Source: Polytrichum commune
Lineage: Eukaryota; Streptophyta; Polytrichopsida; Polytrichales; Polytrichaceae
DNA: 64,000 bases
NCBI GenBank assembly: GCA_950295325.1
Contig: OX485804.1
Coordinates: forward strand, 8,122,001 to 8,186,000
Direction: 5' to 3'
The notes under the pieces are model-generated. The model made no database searches. It saw only the letters and a list, made by a program, of their open reading frames with translations, and was not told the DNA's origin. Position numbers and translations under genes: made by a program. Positions 1 through 11,496 of this stretch are shown here, piece after piece. Positions within the stretch are counted from its first letter, which is position 1. The number at the start of each line of letters is the position of its first letter.

Positions 1-899
1 TCCCCAGTTATGTTGAACCCTGAACCTATAACAATCAATTATAATTTGAAGAAGTCATCCAATCTTTTGTGAACACGTGTTTTTGTAAGTGCGCATTCTT
101 AGATCCACAAACAACTCAAAACCCACCAATCAAACTTTGAACCTTCATAACTTTTGCAAATGAACTCCAAATAAAGCATACTTTCGTGCATTGAAATCCA
201 CTCTCAATTGCATACAAGGGGGGGGGGGAGCATTTAGAACATAGTCAATAGAATACTACTATACACACTCGACACTTTATGTGTTGGTATTCACACCATC
301 TACCTTAATTCGAGAGCCCGCGATGAGTAAGTTAAGTTACCTCACCGAAATCTTCGTCGTAGTAAGCGTTGTTTGGGCCATGTGTCCCGATGCTAGGCCA
401 ATAACCTAGTAGTGTACATAGACACAAGCGCCCATGGAAATCACATGGGACTCCCCTATGCCCCTACGAAATGTACCCTATTTGTAGAGTTTGCTAGGGG
501 TAGGCATTTAGGCTATGTACATACCTTGTAGATGTCAGAGTCCAAGCCAAGGGACTTGTAGCCTTGTAGGTAGGTAGGTATGGACTGACTAGAGAGCCTC
601 GGCAAGTGGAGACAACTGGGAACGTGTGGGGAACGCATGGGGTTTCTCCCAAATATCTTAGAGTTGGAATTCCTTTCGGGCGAGGCCTTATCTCCTCTTC
701 CTATTCCCCCACACTCCCCCCTTGTTTAATGCGGATGTTCGGATTCCCCTAAAGAAAGCTTGCGGGTGGGAGCTTGCTTTCCAATTACACCATTATACCC
801 GAGGGGGGGTTTTATTTTATTGGGATTGTCATCATCTTTGCGTTTGGTGATGATTGATAAGCTCCTTGCATTTGGTAGAAATAAATGCACTCAAACTTC
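1..899. other. Intergenic, no gene seen
   Basis: No reading frame here has recognisable protein features. A short stretch near 75-110 resembles the reverse strand of the dispersed R family (see 21700-22063). A G-homopolymer lies near 220-230. The region 300-720 is moderately GC-rich without any structure I recognise. Confidence 0.5.
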
Positions 900-1075
900 A
901 ACACTATTTATGGTACTAAGGTACGAGGGTGTGATTTGGTTCATTTTTCATGTTCTCCAACTTCTACCGATTGGATTTACACGATAAAGCTTGTGTTGCA
1001 TTAGCAAATCTGCAATGAAACATCTGGAAGGAAGAAAAGGAAAAAAACGGATTGAAAACCAGACTTCCCTTGATT
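900..1075 (+). repeat. Dispersed repeat family X, copy 1
   Basis: About 170 bp shared with 37492-37650 (same strand) and 29683-29832 (opposite strand). The most conserved core is CATGTTCTCCAACTTCTACC, followed by a segment reading roughly GATTTACAC and GTTGCATTAGCAAATC. The outer ends are ragged and no target-site duplication is visible, so the element class is unknown. Confidence 0.7.
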
Positions 1076-3091
1076 GTGAAAATATTTTCTTACATGGGTG
1101 CTCTTGATTGTCTTCACTATCACATGAAGAGTAAATATTGATATTTAAAGACACGGTCTAGTTTCTTTCAAACATGTTGTCTTGACAATGGTTGCTCTTT
1201 GATTCTCACTAAACCACATACTGATCAAATATATGGGTCCGATTAAGAAAACGAGCCACTTAAGACTCGTGTGCCTTTAGAGTCACCTAGTGTTTGTGAT
1301 TTCACATTGCTAAAACTTCTTATTGTATATTTTGTTTCTTCCAAGCAAAGTACGGAAGTTGAAATTAGTCCCTCCCGAGTTTGTTGTTAATCGCTCGATT
1401 GGCTCCCATTGCACTACATTTGGGCCCCTAACCCTCAACCATGGGTCAATTTGTCGAAAGAAAGAATGAAGCCACAGTGGGATAAAAAGTCTATTTGCGC
1501 TTTCAACTACCCCCCAACCCTCCTCCCCTCTTTCTTTTGGACAATGTAGATTTACATAACTCTTTACTTTGCAAAAACTCACATCCAAAGTGAATAGTTA
1601 CAAGAATGTGTAGCTTTGAATACTAAGTGACACTACATACCATAAAACGGGGTTTACTTCAAGGTAGTCTGGATTATTGTTTGGAAGTACTTAGCTTGCT
1701 TAAAACTTCTTCCCAAAAAAGGTAATTCCCTACGAGTACCTATAAACACGGAGCAATGTAACACACTTCATAAAATCATACGAGAATTTGATGAGAAAAG
1801 CATACACTTTGCAAAGGGTTATAGCATTGAGTAAATTCACATGGAAATCCATATACATCAAACATATAATTTAGTGTGACATTAAATTTGGCATGTGTCA
1901 TATTAAATAGAGTGGTCTTCAAAATTTGTCACCCAACATCAAGTGTCATATGACACCCTCTCTAGCGACTACAAGACCAATAGTGTGGGTTGATATCGGG
2001 GACTTCACTCGCAACAATCGTAGAAACAATGTGCGATAAAAACATGGGGTCTAACATATCCATTGTAGATAAATTTGCAAAAAACATACATAAAACACGG
2101 GGGGTTTTAAAACAATGAAACATGTTTACATGTAAAATACCATCACATATAATGGAGTCTTTTATTTAGTCAGTTAATGTAAAACGAAGTGGAAACAATT
2201 ACGAGGGGTAGCAGGTCTAGGACAAGGCTTGTGCTAGTGGATGAAAATAGGTAATTTTTTTGTTGAAAAAGTTTGGATTGATGACTTCACATGCTGGTTA
2301 ACTTGAACGTTATTGAACCAACGTATCCAATGTGGACTTAATGGTCTCTACCTACATGCCAAGAGGGAAAACTTTGGTGCGTTGTTTGAATTGCAATCTT
2401 CTTTCCCAATTTCTTTTGCAGTATGAGTAAAACATGATATTTTAAGATGATTCCCCCAAAAAATATAATTCAAATACAAGCATTTACCTTTATTTTGAAA
2501 AACACCATACCTTATAATATTTCATGCAAAGTGATTAGCCCCCCTAATAAACAAGTCATGAGCACACGTGTATGCATTAACATAAGAGGGAGTGACCTCC
2601 CCAAGGGGTTGATGATGAATAGTATGGACCACACTAAACAAACAAGATGGTTAGTGTTATTAGAAAACAAACTTGACCCAAATTCACCAACTTTTGCTTC
2701 AAGGTGAACTCGCCATGTCTTCGGAGTTAAAAGTTCAAATGTAACTTTACATTTCATGAAGAAAGTACTACGTGAAATTACCGATTAGGATAGACACATG
2801 TAATCACCGCATTGGTTGATCCCACCTGAAAATTGCACTCAAAAGTGTTGGGACCGAAAAGGGGAGGAGGGGGCCAAGTCCTATAGTACTAAGGAGTTAC
2901 CGGCTTTCTCGACTCCTCTCTTCATCATGCACATCCGTAAGGTGAAAGTGAAAAAAATGTGCAAAGGCATGTGGGGAAAAATCCCTCCTTACAAAACTTT
3001 TTACACGGACACACTTGTTTGCTTTTCCCAAGGGTGTGTCACGTTTTGGTTGTCCTTCACCGCCCGTTAACAAACCCCAACCTTTGCTACA
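1076..3091. other. Intergenic, no gene seen
   Basis: No supported gene. About 1195-1275 resembles the start of an R-family copy in reverse orientation (ACCACATACTGATCAAATAT). The remaining short open frames show no domain, signal peptide or repeat support. Confidence 0.5.
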
Positions 3092-3306
3092 CTAAATATT
3101 GTATTTGATATCACTTGCTATTTGGAGTTACACTATGTCTCTTTTATTTTCACGATGTAACTTTGTCACACAAAGTAACGATGTTAGTAATCTATTATGT
3201 TCAAACAAACACTTTGACCTTTGTTGGTTTAAATATGAGATATACAATAAATAGTCATAGTATTGCGTAATTCCGGATAGTGATTGACACTAAATACAAT
3301 AGTTGG
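3092..3306. mobile_element. Short TIR element (MITE), family Y
   Basis: About 215 bp. The left end reads TACACTAAATATTGTATTTG. The right end, reverse-complemented, reads TACACTAAACCAACTATTGT and continues with TATTTAGTGTCA, so the ends form an imperfect inverted repeat of about 35-40 bp. An internal segment with CTTTGACCTTTGTTGGT is shared with the copy at 54474-54668. There is no coding capacity, and the target-site duplication was not resolved. Confidence 0.65.
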
Positions 3307-4797
3307 TTTAGTGTACCTAATCAAAGCAAAGAGTTCAATGTGCAACCATATCAACTATGTGGGTGGGTACGATAAGCATGTGCATATCATCCAAGGGTTA
3401 GTTAGCCAACCTAATCATTATATCAAAAGCATTTGTACTTTTCTTTCTCACACACAAATTCTTACTCTTGAATGGGTGTGGTCGCATCAAAAACCATGAG
3501 CAATTCATCTAATGCGTTCTCATTCATCAAAGGATTCTAGACTTTATGATATTAAACATTGATTTTGTGAATACACAGTTTTCTCTTTTTGTTTGTAGTT
3601 GGAAATTGAGCATATATGGTTGGGACGACCGTTACAATTGTCGGATGTAGTACTAGAACAACTTGTAAGTTCCCTCGCTAATTTACACATACATACCTAA
3701 GTTGCATGCTTTTTAGCATGTCTCTTGTCCACAATAATAGTGAAGCCATAACAATTTGAGCAACTACATGATGGTCTCTTTCCAAAGAAAGAGGTTGTAA
3801 TCAAAATACTATGATAACTTACATTTGATTATCAAAATGTTCACAATACACATTCTATGTGCTCCCCTAAAACGGGGAACCCCACAATTAATAAAGAAAT
3901 GTGCTCTTGTGATACATGGGTCCCATGGAATGCATCCAAAGAATTGTGAAATGTTATGACATGAATTTTCACCATAGACAATTGTTGTTGGGCTTTCGAG
4001 AAGTCGTGTATTTGCTTAAATTCGTGCTGATAGTCCGTGAACGAAGGCTAAGTTGCGTGTAACACACAAATATCTCAACTTAGTACTTGCAGTCATGTAT
4101 GTAGTGGTGTACTCCAAAGAGAATGCTTCAGTTTATTGTTTAAAATAACAAAGTCATCATATATGTTTCCTTCATATGCATAGCTACAAAAAGGTAACCA
4201 AAACACTTAACGACTTGAAAGGAGAGGAGGCGTATCAAGCAACCCCCAAAAAATCACACTTCTTAATATTGTGTGGTGAAGAGTCCGTTGAAAGGGTCAC
4301 CATTGATTGTTGTCCTAACTCCTACTAGCCCTAGTCGAGCTTGAATTAACATTAGAACAAGAAGGAGGTAGTACGTCCAACATGGGCCTCCCCCTCACAC
4401 CTTAACTTACTAGGTATCATATCACTTCTTTGTCACAACTCGTAGGCATGCAATCTCTTCGAAAAATCTTCCCCGGGTGTAGATTTGACCCGCTCTAGAT
4501 GATGGATGCTTGCCTCGGGAAGCCGGGAAGAGAGAGAGAGATAGAGAGAGAGAGACCCTTTTTGGGTAAATTATTTGTATCCTTGTCATCACCTTATCCA
4601 AGGGGTGTTGAAAAAACCGGAATTTTGCCCTCCATTTCATGCCCAAAGTCCGGAAGCGGCCCCTTTTTCCTCCCCAAACAAAACGGGCAACTCACATGGA
4701 CTCGAGGACAAAAGAACAACAATCGCCACATAATATAAAACATGGTCTCGGGAATTCCCATCGTGGAATCAACGCAAAATCTACACCGCGCATACAT
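3307..4797. other. Intergenic, no gene seen; GA microsatellite
   Basis: No supported gene. A purine tract of GA dinucleotides interrupted by one T lies at about 4529-4554. The ORFs covering it on both strands are low-complexity artefacts. Confidence 0.5.
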
Positions 4798-5021
4798 CGG
4801 GCCCAATGATCGGGGAGATTTTTGGGCATAGTGTTTGCAAGTCCAACCGGTTACATGTTGACATCCTTCGGTTTTCCTTTATTAATTTGAGGCATATTCC
4901 ATAAATTCCTCTAAAGTGATTGGTAATTCTCTTGCACTCTTGAACTTCAACCGGTTATTTCTCAAACTCAACCGGTTCATGTGTTACTAACCGCCGGTTC
5001 TTCCCGATCCTAGATCGGGCC
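4798..5021 (+). mobile_element. Non-autonomous TIR element, family M1, copy a
   Basis: About 224 bp. The left end is GGGCCCAATGATCGGGGAG. The right end, reverse-complemented, begins GGCCCGATCTAGGATCGGG. The body contains the diagnostic CCGGTTACATGTTGACATC and two CAACCGGTT boxes. Seven further copies or fragments occur at 16801-17033, 31334-31562, 43461-43667, 55317-55540, 55690-55905, 55918-56080 and 57194-57265; the last two are halves of one copy. No ORF. Confidence 0.75.
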
Positions 5022-7020
5022 ACGGTGGTGGTCATCCAGACACGTTTGACCAAGAAAAAGCACTAGCCGTACCTCTTTATTTCTTTCTTTCTCTCTCTCC
5101 CTCCTCGCCTTTATTATCTCTCTTTCTCTCCCTTCCTCTAGTGCATTGCCGACATTGTGTGCATGGCACCAAATTTATCTTCCTTCCATGCACTACCTTC
5201 ACTAAACATCTAATTTGGTGTGGTCCACACTATTCATGATCGACCGATATTAGAATATTTGTCTAGCAATCACTAGGTAGCAGGTGGAGAGGGTGTCACA
5301 TGACATTTTGTGCTACATGACAAGTCACCATCACCGCTTGAATTGACATGACATACAAATTTCGATACCATACTATGCATTCCTACTGACCTTCCCATAC
5401 ATACATGCTAGACTATGTGACTTACAAATGTATGTGACCCTTCATATCTCATAATGCAAGTGGGGCCCATTATGGGAATTGCACCTATAATTGTCTTTAC
5501 CATTATGGTGATTGCATACGGGCACACGATTATTATCAAGTTATCTTAGTTTTATTAGGTATTATTATTGATTGAAAGAGGATTGCATGTTATTGTAGGA
5601 TGTGTTTTTGGGATACCACATGAATGAAATATGATATTTATAGTGTTGATTGAAAGTGTGTCCCAAACCGATACAATGTCCTTGCTCCCAAATTGTGTTC
5701 ATTTTAAGTAAGAATCTATCTAAGTCACTTTTGGGTTAGGGTCATAATTAGGTGTAAGTAATTGGTACACTAGAGAATTCAATTAGTGTGGACCACCATA
5801 AGTATCTAGAACCCACCTGGATGTTTGATCCACCCCATATTTATAGATTAAAATGAGCATGGACCACATTACTTGCTTTTCCTAAAGATCGACGTGGATG
5901 GGTTTTTTTATTTTATGCTACATTTGATATAAGGTGAATATTGTATTTATGTAAGGTGTTACATGGGAGTCTTGGGAAAATGAGCGAAAGACCTTGAGTC
6001 TTGGACCCACATCCTTTCCACCCCGACTAGACATCCATTGCAACCCGTGTTGATTATTTCCACGCTAACGTCCCACCCACACTAGTAGGAATAGTTAGTG
6101 CAGTTACCATATACCTAGTGTATGTATACGAGAGTCTGAATTTGGACCCAAATGCATCGTCATGTTTGATTTGTAGGTACACATTGGTCCAAGAGACACA
6201 TAAACCTTTGGAACAACTTTTTGGAAGCATGAAAAAAGGAGGGTTGGTTTTTAGGCGAACATGGGGAGACGCGCATTTGTTGCGTTAGATTTGAAGCAGT
6301 ACCCTTGTGATGTTTTGTTTGATATTGACACCGTTGCTAGTCCACCCTCCATAATATGCCATCTTTTGGGAAATGGCAAAAGATGTTGTATTCTTAAGAA
6401 GTCCCAATTTCAACAACATTGTGACCTAACTTACAAGGGTTGACAACTTACCATCATGTCAAGTTAAGTTAGGTTGACAAACACAAACATAAAATTGATA
6501 ACCTAACCTAATGAAACCCTTGAGGTTGGCAACAACTCATCTCAATGCCATTGCAATTTTTCATCCATGAAGGCACAATATCATTCATAGTTGTTTAATT
6601 TTATCCACAAGTTTACAATTTATGACTAATAATTAACTCGTCATATATTCTCTTCTTGTTGGTTATTTAGCCCATCAAGTTTGATAAGAGATTCTGTTTG
6701 CTCATTAACATCCATCATTTCAATCAATATATCAAATGTTATGGTTGTCTCTTCAATACCATATGCCTCAACTAATGTCCTCTCCAACCATCTCCACATA
6801 TTGTTGAATGGGTATTTCCTCCTCTCCAAGATTTAGAATTGTAATAAGAATTGCAAGGTGGGTGCAAATTCTTTCATTTGTCTTTGGTCATTTTTGGATT
6901 TCATAATACACTAGATGAGTTCTTAAAGGGGATTGTCATATTGGAAGAATGTTGGACCTTAGTTTCCCTATATACTTTACTCCAATTCCAAGGTGTCAAA
7001 ATTCACATAAAGGAAGCTAG
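5022..7020. other. Intergenic, no gene seen
   Basis: No supported gene. There is a pyrimidine-rich CT tract at about 5078-5140. A small inverted arrangement of AAGGGTT/TTAGGTT motifs lies at about 6436-6535. A 60-codon frame at 6261-6443 has no recognisable feature. Confidence 0.5.
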
Positions 7021-7021
7021 A

Positions 7022-7098
7022 TTCTTCTTCTTCTTCTTCTTCTTCTTCTTCTTCTTCTTCTTCTTCTTCTTCTTCTTCTATTTTTATTTTTATTTTTC
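7022..7098 (+). repeat. (TTC)n microsatellite with TTTTA tail
   Basis: About 19 uninterrupted TTC units to about 7079, followed by a T-rich TTTTA-type tail. The poly-Phe frame across it is an artefact. Confidence 0.95.
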
Positions 7099-9595
7099 CC
7101 TAGTACCTCTAGCACTTGATGTACTTGTGTACAATATACCATGTTTGGTAGGGGTTGGTATGTTTGTGTAAAGTTTACATCTATTCATTTTATACGTTTC
7201 TTACTTTATTGGTGGATAGCATGTCCTACCATTACACATACATTATGTGTCCTATAAATGTGTGTTTGTAACCTATGTTTTGTGGTAGAATCACCTATAA
7301 TCATCCCTATTAAGCAACTAAGCATGGTTTGGTTTAAAGGGAATTCTCATGCACATTATCAAGCATCATACATATATTAGAATGAATGACTCTCAAAGTG
7401 CAATTCACAAGTGTAACTATAAGTTATCTTCAGCTCTTCCATGACAAAATTTTAGCAACTTATGGTTGTTCGTTCGGATCAAGCGCATTGGATGCCAATA
7501 TTCTATGTTGCGTGATGTGAATTTGAACCTCTTTGCCTCAAGCTCATTGTTTGAAAATATTGTTTTTATCAAGAATGACTAAGTAATCACGCGGTCTTAC
7601 TAAGAATTGCTTTTGTTCCGCTATGTAGTTTTACGATTTGCTCAACTTAAATAGATTTTCAATCCTTATTCAAACAAATTAGAATTGCCTAGTGTAAGGC
7701 CAATGGTAAAACTATGCAATTGCAATAATGAATATTATGTCATTAGCTTCTATATTACGACCACGTAAGTTGCATCTATGAAATAAACTTATACATGTGA
7801 AATAAAAAGATGTATGAAAATATATACATATTTGATGAAAATTTAGGATTCACTCTTGCTTCAAGCTTCCAAGTATTCCTACCTTATTATGCAACCAACT
7901 ATGATGTATTGTTTGAGAGTGCTTCATAGGCATCCTATCTTGTGGTCTAGCTTAGTGGGAAACTGGCATAGGCTACTAAGGCTAAAGCTATTCAACATGT
8001 TGGGAATTTTTCACATATAGTGAGCCCGATTTTCATCACTTTTCCCGTGTTGTTCAACTATGCACTCAATTGCTCATCATTGCAACCCCACGAATAGCCT
8101 ATCATTGCCTACATACACTCGTCTTGCCAACAACTTCGAGGAACACCAACACTCCGAGTCCCCATTCCTCGTATCCTTTCTATACATCTACCAAGTAGGA
8201 GGCATATAAGTCCAGGGTTGATGTCGTATATTCACACATATATTTAAAACATTTGTATTCACCCCCACCATTTTGTGGTTAAAGTTTCATGACACCTACC
8301 AGTCAGGCGGGGTGGAGGGGAAAAAAATCCATACAATATGGTCATTTGACACAAAGAGAAAGAGACAATGCTTGCCCATAGGGCAACAAGAATTTGGGAC
8401 GCTTTATATTGATCACAAACGCGAGCTCATATGTGAACCCGTAGTGGGTTTACTAGCCACCTAGCACAATCTCATGCTCCAATGAATCAATTTTTTTTTA
8501 TCAACACATGTCTTTATGAGCCTCTTTCCCCTCACTTTGTGTATTATTGTTGTTGATATGGTTGTAAAGGTCTTAGGATTTGTGGCACTTGTGTCAATAG
8601 GTCTAGTAAAAGATCACCTCCTATAGGTTTGTGGTTAACCCGTGCCAACTCGATCTCACGAAACTACCGTCATACCCAGGCTACTTCAATGGAGATTACA
8701 ATCTTTCATACAATATCAAAATGCATGAAAATAAATTTCTTGTAAAAATAAAAATTAACAAAGAAAAATCGAGAAAACGTCAATCCTCAAGTTTGTCAAA
8801 ATCTATTAGATGAAAATACACTAAATATTCAATTCTTAGATTTGAAACCGTCCAAATTTGGTTGGTAGTGTGGGGACTTTGATGTTAATTCTATGATCAA
8901 ATAAGCCTAAAACTTCCTTGAGGTTTTCAAGGGTTCCCAACGTTTTCATTTCAACTCACATGGATGTCACAAACCTTTGGCCATTATAAAGAGTTGTACA
9001 TATTCATATGGTCCAAACTGTCCTAGTTGGATGCCAAATCATGTCCAAGTCATCACATCAATAGTACCTTAACTCACATTTACTCGTGAAAGATGTCCTT
9101 GACGGTTCCCGACTCACTCCACAACTGACTATTGTTGTTAGGCAAATAAGGTGAAACCTAAGCACATATTGTAAAAAGGCTCCCTATTTTGACAAAAAAA
9201 AATTACATTTCCTTCCAAATGATGCATGGGTCATGCTCACATTGGCTAAGACCACTCGTATCCCATGAGGAATCTACATTTGGCACTAGTAAAGCATCTA
9301 CGTTATCTTCAAACACTAGAGTTGATTTATTTCATTTTATTTCAAGTTGTAATTCACCAATGAATTGGTAGGTAAAGAGTAATGTAGAAGTGATTGACTC
9401 CATTGGTGACCCAAAAATTTGACACTTTGTTTTTGCATAACATTACTCAACACTAGGAAGTTGCACCCTTGGCGTTGAAATTATGTAAGTATCATTCCCC
9501 CTTATGTTGGGCCACCCTTGCAAAAATGAACAATACTCAACATGGCAACTATTTATTCTTCAAAGGTGAAGGGGTTTTGGTTTTTGGAGCAATTA
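7099..9595. other. Intergenic, no gene seen
   Basis: No supported gene, RNA or bounded element. A short string GACACCTACCA near 8290 also occurs near 15617 and, reversed, near 35995, so small repeat debris is present. Confidence 0.5.
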
Positions 9596-10235
9596 CAAAC
9601 CACCCAATGGTTGTTCTCTATTGGAAATGCAATCACTTTTGGGGTTTCTGGAAAAGCAAATGGAAACCACCCAATGTTTGTCCTCTAATGGAAGAGCACT
9701 ATTGATCTTAGTTGGTTATGTCAAAAGCAGTTGCATCTAAATGCAACCAATTTAGCAAGCATTCGACAATGCATCATTGTCATCGCAATTGTATGATATG
9801 TATGTGTGAGTATCTAGGTGTGGATGTGCGTATGTGCATATTAAACCAGTGTGAGTGTTCTACATGTCAAAATTAGCACCATCTAAAAGTAGCACATTTA
9901 GCAAGTCTATGATGATGCATTAATATCCTCTAAACCACATGATGTGTGTGTTGCGCCAACATGAGTATCTTTCCACACATGGGACATGGATAAAGTTGGT
10001 GGGTGACTTGGGATGATTGTGCATCGAATCCTTTGTAGTTTTGAAATTGTTTTCATTTAGAGCACGTAACGGCGAATTGTGGTACCTATTAAGATTTTGA
10101 CCTTTTTTTAAAGTCTTAAAGTGGGCAACCACGAATCGAATAATTGGCCTATCGTTAGCTTTAGCTAAGTTACAGGTGGTCGTGTGCCATGTCCACCCAA
10201 TGGTTGTTCTCTAATAGAATACACCATTACAATCC
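9596..10235 (+). repeat. Local tandem and near-tandem duplications
   Basis: ACCACCCAATGGTTGTTCTC or close variants occur at about 9598, 9665 and 10195. A second unit of about 120-150 bp, beginning CATCTAAAxGxA and containing TTTAGCAAG, is seen at about 9731-9850 and 9880-9990. Divergence is high, so the duplication is old. No gene. Confidence 0.6.
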
Positions 10236-10281
10236 ATAATAATCACGTTTGACATTATCAACTAACAATAACAATAAGTAA

Positions 10282-10760
10282 TTATGAACACCTCCACATA
10301 ACACATTCAAAATTTTTGGACCCTTTAAAATAAAAACACAAATGGTTCGATGCACTCTCACCCTCCATTTTGCCTGATGCTACACGTGTCATATGTGTTA
10401 ATGGACCTTGGATTGGTGCATACAACCCCCCTGCCCTGCCCTGTCCCAACACACACACACCACATACTGGATATAATGCCATTAGTAGATGGGATCACTT
10501 TTGACACTTTCAACTTGAGATTAACAAGAAGCAATCTTAAACACCTCCACATAACACCTTCGGGGCTCTGGAAGCTTGACGGGTTAAACACACATTTGAC
10601 CATCAGATAAGACCCAATTTTCTTCCTTACCTTTTTTCTTTTTCTTTCCGTAATAATACAAATGGTTCAATGCACTCTCACCCGCCAATTCACCCAACTC
10701 CACCCGTGTCTTACGTGTGAAAGGACACTTGGACCGGTGCAACACACCAACACCAATACT
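10282..10760 (+). repeat. Duplicated segment upstream of RR-TZF gene 1
   Basis: Two diverged direct copies. ACACCTCCACATAACAC occurs at about 10290 and 10541. AAATGGTTCGATGCACTCTC at about 10339 returns as AAATGGTTCAATGCACTCTC at about 10661. The second copy carries about 65 extra bases. This segment lies 0.7-1.2 kb upstream of the start codon, so it may be part of the promoter. No equivalent is visible upstream of gene 2, though that flank is cut off at 64000. Confidence 0.65.
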
Positions 10761-10764
10761 TACC

Positions 10765-10825
10765 CTCTCGCTCTCACTCGCACATTCACTCTCTCTCTCT
10801 CACACACACACACATACATAGCATG
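10765..10825 (+). promoter_or_regulatory. CT/CA-rich patch, possible core promoter of RR-TZF gene 1
   Basis: A pyrimidine patch of CT repeats runs directly into a CA repeat about 700 bp upstream of the start codon. Such Y patches are common near plant transcription starts. No clear TATA box was found, so this is only a candidate. Confidence 0.3.
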
Positions 10826-11496
10826 CAGTTGCGATGATGATGATGCATCACCAAATCGAGCTAAGCTAGGAAGGCCCGGACCGGAATTGAATCGGCACCG
10901 TCGAAGAAGCCCATCCATCGGTGGCGAGCGTTGGGGTCGCAGCAACCGGTCTAAGTTGCCTACTTGTTGTTCTGAGCAGCCTTGGGCACACGCTTGTCTT
11001 CATATCTCCATCTCCCTCCTTGTTTACCCGCAGGCTGCTTCGAAGAAGAAGAAGAAGAAGAAGAAGAAGAGGAGGAGGAGGACGACGACTCACAAAGTTC
11101 AACAGGAGAAACAGAAACATAAGGCCATTCAAAGGTCCCATTTTTGGGGTGCAAGATAGGCAGACAAAGAAATCAGCCGAAGCGCCGGGCTTGTTTGGTG
11201 GGATTCATTGTTGGGGGGTTTGTTGTTTAGGGGTGGTGTTGATGTGGACGTCGGCCGCGCGGTTGTTGTGTGTCGGCTTGGTCAGGGGAGCGGCCGTAGG
11301 TGTTTCTTGAGGCGGGTGTCAATTTGTTGCCTGTTTTTGGGTTGAGGTGGGTTGGGTTTCATTCTCAGGTGTTTGGGATTGTGTTGAGTGGCGGCGGTCT
11401 GGGTTAGAAGATGGTGGCGATGAGGAGGTGAAGTGGTGGGTGGTAGGTTGGGGAAGAGACTGTTTTGGGGAGTGGTTGAGGTAGTGGTGGGTTAGG
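10826..11496 (+). promoter_or_regulatory. Probable 5' leader of RR-TZF gene 1
   Basis: A GC-rich stretch with GAAGAA and GGAGGA repeats at about 11040-11085 and several upstream ATGs. From about 11235 to the start codon it is clearly homologous to the leader of gene 2 (63456-63735). Upstream of about 11230 the two copies no longer align by eye. ORFs inside it, such as 10921-11310, are low-complexity and unsupported. A leader intron is possible but not demonstrable. Confidence 0.45.

Noticed and set aside
6851-7171. 106-codon frame with poly-Phe
   Set aside because: Translation of a TTC microsatellite.
10662-11159. 165-codon frame upstream of gene 1
   Set aside because: Poly-Lys/Arg from a GAA/GGA tract, CA-repeat-encoded Thr/His, and no counterpart upstream of gene 2.
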